Shown here piece by piece: positions 1 to 7,236 of a DNA stretch of 7,523 nucleotides (its first letter is position 1; each line of letters opens with the position of its first letter). The translations under genes and the position numbers were made by a program. A model generated the notes under the pieces. The model made no database searches. It worked only from the letters and a program-made list of their open reading frames with translations, and was not told the DNA's origin. The stretch is from positions 1 through 7,523 of the forward strand of contig JAFROA010000458.1 in assembly GCA_017429885.1 (NCBI GenBank), read 5' to 3'. This stretch comes from Bacteroidales bacterium (GTDB taxonomy: Bacteria; Bacteroidota; Bacteroidia; Bacteroidales; UBA932).

Positions 1-625
1 CACTGTTGTGGCGGCGAAAAAGAAGGTTCCGAGGCGTGTCGATGGGTTTGTGCTGGTCATTTTCGGGGTTGCGGTTGTCTTCTGGATTTTCTGTGGAATA
101 TGCGGATTAACGAAGAGCAGGTATTTCTCGTTCATGTACTTGCTTGGGGCAATCCTTTTCTGGACTGTTTTTGATAAATTGGTCCGTGGACACCGAGCCG
201 AAGGTTTGATCCGCAAGGCGGCCCTTTGTCTGGTCTTGGCGGTGGCTGTCTTGCCGTTCTTCAGGAAAAACATCGATTATGTTTACGACGGATGGCAGCC
301 TATATTTGAGAAATTGGACGCGTATAAAGGAAAGGACGCCTTGGTGGATTATACCTCTCTCTTTGTGCTATATGAGAGCGTTGATTTCCTGGACCCTTCC
401 GCTCGTATATATCCGGTGAAATCTTATTCTCCAGGCGATACTTTCTCTAATCGTTTTGGCATGGCTTTACCAGATCTGCCACAAACCTTCCTTTTTTGGA
501 CAGACAACACCATGAGTCCTTATCTCATCTTGGGACAGATAAGACAGCATGGGTACAAGGTGTCGGAGACCATTGAGTGGGGGGTGACCACTGTGTATGT
601 CTTTGAGGAAAAGAAGCCAAAGTAG
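1..625 (+). CDS. C-terminal part of a polytopic membrane protein, probable GT-C (GT39-like) glycosyltransferase; 5' end outside window
   Basis: The reading frame is open to the left window edge (codons for T-V precede the GTG at position 8), so this is most likely the 3' end of a longer gene and the GTG is not its true start. Numbering from that GTG, there are three strongly hydrophobic stretches (about residues 15-35, 40-58 and 71-85) and then a soluble tail of about 120 residues. The segment with DGF, FCGI, RY-x-SFM, FDKL and DIDYVY-like motifs (here NIDYVY) aligns without gaps to the C-terminal third of the next gene, with about half of the residues identical over some 80 positions by eye. 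The function is therefore inferred from that paralogue: a membrane glycosyltransferase using a polyprenyl-linked sugar. The catalytic N-terminal half is not visible. The next gene starts 2 nt after its TAG stop. The paralogy is certain; the enzymatic role is only probable. Confidence 0.75.
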   Translation, partial: TVVAAKKKVPRRVDGFVLVIFGVAVVFWIFCGICGLTKSRYFSFMYLLGAILFWTVFDKLVRGHRAEGLIRKAALCLVLAVAVLPFFRKNIDYVYDGWQPIFEKLDAYKGKDALVDYTSLFVLYESVDFLDPSARIYPVKSYSPGDTFSNRFGMALPDLPQTFLFWTDNTMSPYLILGQIRQHGYKVSETIEWGVTTVYVFEEKKPK

Positions 626-627
626 TC

Positions 628-2232
628 ATGCCCAGGAAGCAGTCATATCTGATACTTGCGGTTATTGTCGCCCTTCAATGCGTTGCGATGTGCTACTGGG
701 CTTCCAGGAAGTCCGGCTTTTTTATTGATGAGTATTACACATTCGAGTATGTCCAGAATATTAATGATCACAAAGATCATATCGAGTATTTGAATGACAG
801 CCCGATGTGGAGAGCGGAAGAATGGCTGCCCGTGGGCGAATTGAAGACCAGGTTTACGATCGAGGAAGGGGAAAGTGTTCTTGATTTGCCGCTATTTAAG
901 TCTGTCAAAAAATTCTTCTTTGACAGGAATTATATGTGGATCATCAATGTTCTGGAGACTTGCTTTGGAAATGGTAATCCGCCGAAATGGATTTGCATCA
1001 GCTTTAATGTGGTTGTGTGGATCCTGTTTCAGTTCCTGTTGTTTTATTTCATGTCTGGCAGCCTTGGACTTGATCGTAGGACATCGCTGCTAGCTGTCAC
1101 CATGTGGGGATTCAGTCCCTTGGTCCAGGGACTGGCGGTTCTCTGTCGTTTCTATTCCTGGACATTGCTGTTGTTCCTGGCTGTCCTTACTCTTCATAAA
1201 GTGATGTGGGATAGCACATCCCACAAAAGGAATCTATATATTGAGGCCGCCGCGTTCCTCTTGCTGTTTCTGGCATTCAAGAATTCCGAGCTTATCTTTG
1301 TCCTTGGTGGAGCATTAGTGTTCTTTTTCACTATAGGTTTGATTGCCAGAAAACGGTATGCGCAGTCCCTTTACTATTTTGTCCCGGTGACAGTCGTCGG
1401 TCTTTATTATGTTTGGAAGGAGACTCCTTTGTTCAAGATGTTGTTCAATCTAAGTCTCTATTCGGTAAGTGGCCATTACACTGAATCTGAACATGCGTCT
1501 TTCATTCTGGACTCGTCTTGGTTAGAGAAGCTGGAAGCCATGATTGGTTCAGCAATGTCTTTCGGGGATAATGTATCTGGCTCTCCATATTTGTCGCTGA
1601 TTGAAATCGCTTTACTTGCGGCACTATTCCTTTCGGCTAAAGGGAAAAAATGGCGTCTTTTTGACGGTTTTTATCTGATAGTCGCGGGGACAATGATCGT
1701 TTTCTGGCTTTTCTGCGGGATCGGAGGTTTCGTTTATACCAGGTATCATTCATTCATGTTCCTCCTGGTGGTTATCTTGATCTGGATACTTTTCGATAAG
1801 TTGGCGAGGAATCACCGTTTTTCCAAATTAGCGTATGGAATCGCTTTTTGCCTTGTTTTGGCAGGTGCAGTGACCTCATTCCATCGAAGAGATATAGATT
1901 ATGTTTACGAGAAATTCAAGCCTTCGATTGAGCGTGTCGCACAGTATAGGGATCTGGATGCTGTCGTGCATTATCATCAGAACGTCAATTCCAACGCTTA
2001 CTATAGCGCTGACATGCTGAGCGACCAGTCATCTGTTTTCCCTATATGTCGACTCCCATCAAGCGGATTATTGCCAGAGTTGCCGGACAAGTTCCTCTAT
2101 TGGGCCTCTCGGGGATCAACGTCTCAAAAGGTTCTTGAATTGATTGAAGAAAGAGGTTATACCCTTGACCTGCTATGTGATACATATATCTCAATAGTGT
2201 ATTTGTGCGATAAAAATGGTGACTTGGAATAA
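628..2232 (+). CDS. Polytopic membrane protein, probable GT-C/GT39-type (ArnT/PMT-like) glycosyltransferase
   Basis: This 534-residue protein has about ten or eleven hydrophobic segments (roughly residues 6-24, 125-147, 152-170, 175-193, 205-217, 222-240, 247-263, 322-337, 347-369, 373-390 and 400-416), followed by a soluble C-terminal tail of about 115 residues. Straight after the first membrane segment lies FFIDEYYTFEYV, with acidic residues D34 and E35 where GT-C enzymes of the ArnT/PMT group carry their catalytic acidic motif in the first external loop. CRFYSW (around R174) recalls the R-x-Y motif of the same group. Such enzymes move a sugar from a polyprenyl-phosphate carrier on the outer face of the inner membrane. 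The start is the ATG 2 nt after the upstream stop; no good Shine-Dalgarno sequence is seen. The gene end overlaps the next gene by 17 nt. Donor and acceptor are unknown; a membrane protein without transferase activity cannot be excluded. Confidence 0.8.
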   Translation: MPRKQSYLILAVIVALQCVAMCYWASRKSGFFIDEYYTFEYVQNINDHKDHIEYLNDSPMWRAEEWLPVGELKTRFTIEEGESVLDLPLFKSVKKFFFDRNYMWIINVLETCFGNGNPPKWICISFNVVVWILFQFLLFYFMSGSLGLDRRTSLLAVTMWGFSPLVQGLAVLCRFYSWTLLLFLAVLTLHKVMWDSTSHKRNLYIEAAAFLLLFLAFKNSELIFVLGGALVFFFTIGLIARKRYAQSLYYFVPVTVVGLYYVWKETPLFKMLFNLSLYSVSGHYTESEHASFILDSSWLEKLEAMIGSAMSFGDNVSGSPYLSLIEIALLAALFLSAKGKKWRLFDGFYLIVAGTMIVFWLFCGIGGFVYTRYHSFMFLLVVILIWILFDKLARNHRFSKLAYGIAFCLVLAGAVTSFHRRDIDYVYEKFKPSIERVAQYRDLDAVVHYHQNVNSNAYYSADMLSDQSSVFPICRLPSSGLLPELPDKFLYWASRGSTSQKVLELIEERGYTLDLLCDTYISIVYLCDKNGDLE

Positions 2233-4639
2233 GACTGTTTTGGGAAGTGGAGACAGGGGCAAACTTGCGGATTCGCAGGACAGCTTCCGGTTTTCATACC
2301 TGGAAGTGGACCCTCGGAAAGAGAATTTCTCAATCTCCGCCACTTTTGAGGTCGAGGACGTATCAAAGGCTGATTTCCAGTCCGGGTATGGTATCATGGT
2401 GGTGGACACCGTAGAGAATCCGTCTAACAAAGCGCGCTATCGTAACCACATGTTAGTGGGTCGTTTCCGTGCGGCTGATGGCCGCAATTTCGCCTATGGT
2501 GTCAGGGTCGTTGGAGGTTATACCAATCATAAAGCCTTACACCAAGACGGCCATCGTAAGTTGGATCCATCAAGGCTTTTCCCGTCTCAGGATCAGGACG
2601 ATATAATTAAGGACGGAGACACAATACGATTAAAGCTTGAAAAGACAGACAGCGGTTTCAAGGCCTCGTTGTTCGTCGGTTCAATAGTTGAGACAATTGA
2701 CTTTCCAGGTCATGACTTCTTATTAAAACAGGACAGGAAAAAGATATATGTCGGGTTCGCCGTAGCTGGGGATATTAATATCAAAGTATCTGATGTCCAT
2801 TTCGAGACAAGCCCCGGAAAACTAGGCAGGACTCCTAAAGAAGCTATCCGGCACCATGTCCCGGACTACCCGTTTGAACGATCTCTGTTGCCTATTGTGG
2901 GCACCGCCTCCGCTGACGATCCTATGGATTTATCGTCCGCGATACTTCAGGTCACTCCGGGTAGTGAGATAATCCTTCCTGACGGGGTATACAAGGGTGG
3001 GCCATATTACATTCCGGATTCTCTGTCAGGAGAGTCGTCTAAACCTATAATCCTCCGGGCTGAGCGTCCTGGCAAGGCTATCATTGATGGCTGTTCCTTC
3101 TCTGCTAAGCTTCCTGCCATGATATTAAGGGGGCGTCATTGGGTTATTGATGGTTTATTGTTCAGAGGTTCTCCTTCTTGCGGGTTGTTTGTATGCGGTT
3201 CGGACAATGTGATAAAGCACTGCGAGGCTTCCCATAATGGGGATACTGGCATTTTAATTTGTTCATTCCCAGGAGTTTCCAAGAAAGAGTGGCCGTCCCG
3301 TAACAGGGTTGAATGGTGTCTTTCGCATGACAATTGTGACGGAGTGCGCAGAAACGCCGATGGTTTTGGGGCAAAATTATCCGTGGGAAAAGGGAATGGT
3401 TTTTATTCTTGCAGGGCTTTCCATAATATTGATGACGGTTTCGACTTGTACACCAAAAGCACGCTTGGACCTATTTCCCCCGTTACTCTGGATAATTGTG
3501 AAGCCTCTTATAATGGATGGCTGTCCGGTGAGGAGCGCCCTTTGGGAGAAGTGAGAACGGGAATCGGGTTCAAACTCGGTGGGGAAAACCAGAAAGTCAC
3601 TCACATGCTTGTAGGATGTGCCGCTCATCATAACGCTCGTGCCGGATTTGATTCCAATAGCAATCCTTCAGCCACGTTAAGCCGTTGTGAGGCATGGGAT
3701 AATCCGACGGATTTCAAAGCGATGGAGAAAAAACCGTCGTTCAAGGATCGATGGAGATCAAACATGACTGGTTTTCAGATGCGATTGGATAGGAAGATAT
3801 TACCTAAACTTTTGCTCCATGATCCCTTTTCCCGCAACCAGTCTTCCATTGCGAAGTTTGAAGCTCTTATTCCTGAATTAAAGTATTACGAGCCCAATCA
3901 AGTATCCTCGCAACTCTGCAGACAAGCGCTTATTAACGGATTCTTGTCACTGGATAGGTATTACAATTTCGTGGTTTCCGACCAAGCTGGCTTGTCAAAG
4001 CTTAAAATGAACTTGACTTTCCTAGGCTCACATTTTTTCCGGGGAGACATTTGGTTGCGGCTCAGAGAGGAATGTAAAAGGTCTTTCCAGGGGACCTCGA
4101 AGGATAGGATACGTGTCTGGTGCGCTGGATGTTCAGAAGGTAAGGAGGTTTACAGCATACTTATGGTACTGCTTGATTTCCTTCCGGCCGAGAAGATTGA
4201 GTTACTTGCCACGGATTATAATCTCGAGATGATCAATACAACCCAGAAAGGCGTCTACCCGTTAAAAATCATCAATGAGATTCCTCTGGAGTATAGGCAT
4301 TATGTGGAGGCTTATATCCCGGAAGAATTAGAGGACATCAAACGGCTTAGAATACAGATCCCTTCTAAACTTAGGGATATGTGTCAGCTTCGTCAACATA
4401 ATCTCCTCTCAGATGAGTATCCGGATGGATTCGATCTGATTCTTTGTCGTAATGTCATAAAGTTTTTTGAAGACGAGACCAAGCTCGAAGTGCAAACCAA
4501 ACTTGCCTCCTCCCTCAATAACGGAGGGTTTCTTGTGGTCTCTGATGACTTGGGGAAGGAGCGTATCCCGGATTCAGAATCGATAGGATTGACCCAAATT
4601 GATAATACTTGTATATATCGCAAGATTAAAGGTTCATGA
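2216..4639 (+). CDS. PL9-type pectate-lyase-like beta-helix fused to a CheR-type methyltransferase
   Basis: This 807-residue protein has three parts. Residues about 1-200 are beta-rich and resemble the concanavalin/laminin-G-like sandwich preceding some lyases. Residues about 225-500 are a right-handed beta-helix of the polysaccharide lyase 9 type, with ADGFGAKL (D382), DDGFDLY (D406, D407, D410) and GFKLGGE (K453). These match the calcium ligands and catalytic lysine described for Pel9A, and the 24-residue spacing from the first to the second calcium motif is kept. Residues about 545-803 match CheR: FFR (R609), WCAGCSEGKEVYS (E644), ATD (D667), N729 and FDLILCRNV (R745, N746). No signal peptide or membrane segment is present, and a stop codon at 2195 rules out an upstream extension. 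The ATG lies inside the preceding gene. Eighteen cysteines also suggest the cytoplasm. A tyrosine of CheR's CRNVxIYF motif is Phe here (F750). Domain calls are firm; the biological role is unknown. Confidence 0.88.
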   Translation: MVTWNKTVLGSGDRGKLADSQDSFRFSYLEVDPRKENFSISATFEVEDVSKADFQSGYGIMVVDTVENPSNKARYRNHMLVGRFRAADGRNFAYGVRVVGGYTNHKALHQDGHRKLDPSRLFPSQDQDDIIKDGDTIRLKLEKTDSGFKASLFVGSIVETIDFPGHDFLLKQDRKKIYVGFAVAGDINIKVSDVHFETSPGKLGRTPKEAIRHHVPDYPFERSLLPIVGTASADDPMDLSSAILQVTPGSEIILPDGVYKGGPYYIPDSLSGESSKPIILRAERPGKAIIDGCSFSAKLPAMILRGRHWVIDGLLFRGSPSCGLFVCGSDNVIKHCEASHNGDTGILICSFPGVSKKEWPSRNRVEWCLSHDNCDGVRRNADGFGAKLSVGKGNGFYSCRAFHNIDDGFDLYTKSTLGPISPVTLDNCEASYNGWLSGEERPLGEVRTGIGFKLGGENQKVTHMLVGCAAHHNARAGFDSNSNPSATLSRCEAWDNPTDFKAMEKKPSFKDRWRSNMTGFQMRLDRKILPKLLLHDPFSRNQSSIAKFEALIPELKYYEPNQVSSQLCRQALINGFLSLDRYYNFVVSDQAGLSKLKMNLTFLGSHFFRGDIWLRLREECKRSFQGTSKDRIRVWCAGCSEGKEVYSILMVLLDFLPAEKIELLATDYNLEMINTTQKGVYPLKIINEIPLEYRHYVEAYIPEELEDIKRLRIQIPSKLRDMCQLRQHNLLSDEYPDGFDLILCRNVIKFFEDETKLEVQTKLASSLNNGGFLVVSDDLGKERIPDSESIGLTQIDNTCIYRKIKGS

Positions 4640-4687
4640 TTTCCTTTTTTTCACTAATTTAGCGATTATTATAACTACACTTCAGCT
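4640..4687 (+). promoter_or_regulatory. AT-rich intergenic gap, possible weak internal promoter
   Basis: This 48-nt gap is the largest between genes in the window. It contains a T-rich run (about 4645-4651) and TATTATAAC (4667-4675), which resembles a -10 element. No convincing -35 box sits at the proper distance, and no hairpin precedes the T run, so a terminator is not supported. It also has no clear ribosome binding site for the TTG start that follows. A promoter here is a guess. Confidence 0.15.
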
Positions 4688-5356
4688 TTGGAGAAGCTTG
4701 TTTCAGTCATAATCCCGGTGAAAAACGGGTCGAATTATCTCCGGGAGGCGATAGACAGTCTTAATCGTCAAGATGTCCCGATGGAGATAATAGTTGTGGA
4801 CGACGGATCGGACGATGATACGGCAGCCATCGCTTCCAGCTACGGTTGCGTTGTGATATCCCATCCTGTATGCAAGGGGCAGGTCGCGGCTAAGAACACC
4901 GGTCTTGCAGCCGCTAAAGGGGAATATGTTGTCTTTATGGATCACGACGATGTAATGCGCCAGGGAGCGTTGAAGACAATGTGTTCCACCATTGAGGCCG
5001 ATCCTGAAATCTCTGCTGTGCAAGCTATGGTTAAGGATTTCATCTCTCCGGAGATTGGTCAGATGCCCGGGACCATCGTTCGTCCGGAGCCATATTATGG
5101 CTTGTTCACGGGAGCGATTCTCATCCGTAGGTCGGTTTTCGACGTCATCGGGCCTTTCTCAGAGTCCAGGAAGACCGGGGAGATTATCGAATGGTCGACA
5201 AAAATGGACGCCAATGGCTTTATCATAAAGAAGTTGGATATGGTCTCCACAGACAGGCGCATTCATGGCTCCAATTTCGGGAAAACAAATCGGGAGACTG
5301 AGTTCAAGGACTACGCCTCCATTCTCCGGGAACGGCTTAAAATGATCAGGAAATGA
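4688..5356 (+). CDS. Family 2 (GT-A fold) glycosyltransferase, short form, TTG start
   Basis: This 222-residue cytoplasmic enzyme probably adds one sugar from a nucleotide-sugar donor to a growing glycan. The GT2 nucleotide-binding strand VSVIIPV begins at residue 5, [12 protein letters not shown] carries D38 and D39, and FMDHDD (D85, D87) is the DXD-type metal site. GEIIEW (E165, E168) lies where GT2 enzymes carry the catalytic base, and RRIHGSN follows near the C-terminus. The protein has only the GT-A core and no membrane segment, so it is at the short end for the family. TTG is the only workable start: the next in-frame ATG would remove the first strand, and upstream the frame meets a stop at 4655 with no ATG between. 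Its TGA overlaps the next ATG as ATGA, implying translational coupling to the UDP-xylose synthase gene. Sugar and acceptor specificity cannot be read from the sequence. Confidence 0.88.
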   Translation: MEKLVSVIIPVKNGSNYLREAIDSLNRQDVPMEIIVVDDGSDDDTAAIASSYGCVVISHPVCKGQVAAKNTGLAAAKGEYVVFMDHDDVMRQGALKTMCSTIEADPEISAVQAMVKDFISPEIGQMPGTIVRPEPYYGLFTGAILIRRSVFDVIGPFSESRKTGEIIEWSTKMDANGFIIKKLDMVSTDRRIHGSNFGKTNRETEFKDYASILRERLKMIRK

Positions 5357-6291
5357 AACAGATTCTAGTTACCGGCGGCGCCGGTTTTATAGGTTCGCAC
5401 CTATGCGAGCGTCTGCTCAATGAGGGTAACGCCGTGATATGCCTAGATAATTTCTACAGCGGTTCCAAGAAGAATGTCTGGCACCTTATTGGACATCCTG
5501 GCTTTGAGCTCGTCCGTCATGATGTCACTGAGCCATATCGGGCGGAGATCGACGAGATCTACAACCTCGCTTGTCCCGCTTCTCCCGTGTTTTATCAATA
5601 TGACCCGATCCAGACCACCAAGACCTCGGTTTTCGGTACTTTCAATATGCTCGGTTTGGCGAAAAGAACGAAGGCCAAGATCCTTCAGGCGTCCACGTCC
5701 GAGGTATATGGCGATCCTGCCGAGCATCCTCAGCACGAAGGCTATTGGGGCAATGTCAACCCTATCGGCATCAGGTCATGTTATGATGAGGGCAAACGTT
5801 GCGCGGAGTCTCTTTGCTTTGACTATCACAGAATCCATGGTGTTGATGTTAAGGTTATAAGGATATTCAATACCTACGGCCCCAGGATGGCTGTCAATGA
5901 CGGTCGTGTTGTGTCGAATTTCGTGGTTCAGGCTCTCAAGGGTGAGGATATAACTATCTACGGTGACGGAAGCCAGACCCGGTCATTCCAGTTTGTCTCT
6001 GATCTTGTCGAGGGCATGATCAGGATGATGGCGACCCCAGTCGGGTTCACCGGTCCTGTGAACCTTGGAAACCCAGGGGAGTTCACAATGATAGAGCTTG
6101 CGGAGAAGGTGCTTTCGAAAGTGGGTGGAAAGAGCAAGATAGTGTACAAGCCACTTCCCGCTGACGATCCCAAAATGCGCAGGCCTGACATCACGCTCGC
6201 CAAGAAAGAGCTCGGATGGGAGCCTGAAGTCTCCCTGGATGAGGGCCTTGACGAGGTTATAGCTTATTTCCGCCAGGTTCTTTTCCAATGA
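5353..6291 (+). CDS. uxs: UDP-glucuronate decarboxylase (UDP-xylose synthase)
   Basis: This 312-residue extended short-chain dehydrogenase/reductase is predicted to convert UDP-glucuronate to UDP-xylose and CO2 with bound NAD+, through a 4-keto intermediate, in the cytoplasm. The Rossmann motif GGAGFIG is at residues 8-14, with D32 at the end of the second strand for the NAD ribose. STSEVYGDP (114-122) supplies the catalytic Ser/Thr, and Y144-x-x-x-K148 within SCYDEGKR is the catalytic pair. The long stretch [24 protein letters not shown] and the later [13 protein letters not shown] are characteristic of UDP-xylose synthases rather than of generic epimerases. The length fits soluble bacterial and plant cytosolic forms; no N-terminal membrane anchor is present. 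It shares an ATGA overlap with the upstream glycosyltransferase. It implies that xylose is part of the glycan, unless UDP-xylose is a precursor of another sugar. The reaction call is strong. Confidence 0.93.
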   Translation: MKQILVTGGAGFIGSHLCERLLNEGNAVICLDNFYSGSKKNVWHLIGHPGFELVRHDVTEPYRAEIDEIYNLACPASPVFYQYDPIQTTKTSVFGTFNMLGLAKRTKAKILQASTSEVYGDPAEHPQHEGYWGNVNPIGIRSCYDEGKRCAESLCFDYHRIHGVDVKVIRIFNTYGPRMAVNDGRVVSNFVVQALKGEDITIYGDGSQTRSFQFVSDLVEGMIRMMATPVGFTGPVNLGNPGEFTMIELAEKVLSKVGGKSKIVYKPLPADDPKMRRPDITLAKKELGWEPEVSLDEGLDEVIAYFRQVLFQ

Positions 6292-6295
6292 GCCT

Positions 6296-7234
6296 ATGAG
6301 CGATGCTCTTGATCTGATTCAGCCTCACTGGGTAGAGAAGTATCATCTCCGTGATCATGAGTATGAGGTTTTCTCTTTACCTGCCGCGGAGTTGTTGACT
6401 CCTCTCCGATTTGACCTCTTCGCCAAACTGTATTATATAAGGAACAGGAAGGTCAGGCCACGACTGGCAAGAAGAGTTTATTATGAGAGCCTACGAGCGT
6501 TGGTTCCTCTTGGTAAGGAGTGGGGACAAGAAGAGGAAAAGAGCAGTTTCGCTGTCCATTTCAAGGTTTTTGACGCTCTTATAGATAGCTTTGAGTCTGC
6601 TGAATTCGATCATGGCGTATCTATAGTCCCTATCGGGAAGAACCATGTCTTGCTGGATGGAGCCCATAGGGTGTCTACGCTTGCGTATTATGGTAAGGAC
6701 GTGACAGTCAGTTACTTCCCTGATGTGGTCGGAGATAATTATCCATATACTCTTTTCTTGGGGCATGGAATGTCGCGTCGCACAATGGATTTAGTCGCGT
6801 TAGAAGGGATCAGATTGCTTGATGGAATGAATGTCCTTTGTGTACGGCCTGGAGCGGAAGAACCGGATTTGAGCGGTACCAAGGTTTTTTACCATCGAAT
6901 CATAAAGCTTGCCCGGAATCACTATGTCAAATATGTTTTTTTCATTCCGGAAGCTGGATGGCGACTACCAGAAGATAGCCAAGTCTCACTCATTACTGAA
7001 AAAGAGTCTGTTGAGAATGTATCTGAACAAGTTTTGACGTGGAAAGGCCGTCGTGAAATCTACCAAGATGGTCCTCTTTCATTCTTTGTCAGTCGCATGA
7101 TGGAGAGTCTCGATTGCCGACTTAAATCTGAGGTGAACTACCTTGACTTCAGGAGCTATTTTGAGAAGGATACACTAGGGAGAAAGATAAAAAAGAAGAT
7201 TGTTAAGAGTCTCCGCCGCTTGAATAAGAAGTGA
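6296..7234 (+). CDS. Unknown protein with ParB/sulfiredoxin-like DGAHR motif
   Basis: I do not recognise a characterised family for this 312-residue protein. It has no signal peptide and no membrane segment, so it is probably cytoplasmic. Residues about 105-140 read as a strand, then VLLDGAHRVSTLAYYGKDVTV, with D121, H124 and R125. This resembles the DG-x-HR signature of the ParB/sulfiredoxin fold, where the motif binds a nucleotide or phosphate; some members of that superfamily are small-molecule kinases (SerK, SbnI). The rest has no clear motif. The last 20 residues are very basic (RKIKKKIVKSLRRLNKK), which may hold the protein at the inner membrane or bind an anionic glycan or lipid. It starts 4 nt after the UDP-xylose synthase stop and ends 2 nt before the next glycosyltransferase, so a role in building or decorating the glycan is likely. 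A nucleic-acid role, as in ParB, is not supported by the context. Confidence 0.7.
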   Translation: MSDALDLIQPHWVEKYHLRDHEYEVFSLPAAELLTPLRFDLFAKLYYIRNRKVRPRLARRVYYESLRALVPLGKEWGQEEEKSSFAVHFKVFDALIDSFESAEFDHGVSIVPIGKNHVLLDGAHRVSTLAYYGKDVTVSYFPDVVGDNYPYTLFLGHGMSRRTMDLVALEGIRLLDGMNVLCVRPGAEEPDLSGTKVFYHRIIKLARNHYVKYVFFIPEAGWRLPEDSQVSLITEKESVENVSEQVLTWKGRREIYQDGPLSFFVSRMMESLDCRLKSEVNYLDFRSYFEKDTLGRKIKKKIVKSLRRLNKK

Positions 7235-7236
7235 CT

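Noticed and set aside
2195..2240. Signal peptide or upstream start for the lyase-methyltransferase fusion
   Set aside because: An in-frame TAG at 2195 closes the frame and the residues after the ATG are polar, so no export signal can be added.
4640..4660. Possible intrinsic terminator at the T-rich run after the fusion gene
   Set aside because: No GC-rich inverted repeat precedes the T run, and the next gene in the same direction starts within 48 nt.
4703..5023. Open frame of about 106 codons on the - strand opposite the GT2 gene
   Set aside because: It lies wholly within a well-supported glycosyltransferase gene on the other strand and its product shows no motif or domain.
5443..6288. Several open frames of about 80-130 codons on both strands within the UDP-xylose synthase gene
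   Set aside because: They are shadows of a gene whose catalytic and cofactor motifs are all in place; their products are rich in basic residues and serine and show no recognisable domain.
6640..6720. Reading the DGAHR protein as a chromosome-partition ParB
   Set aside because: Only the short DG-x-HR-like motif agrees; no ParB DNA-binding domain, parA neighbour or parS-like repeat is visible, and the neighbours are sugar enzymes.
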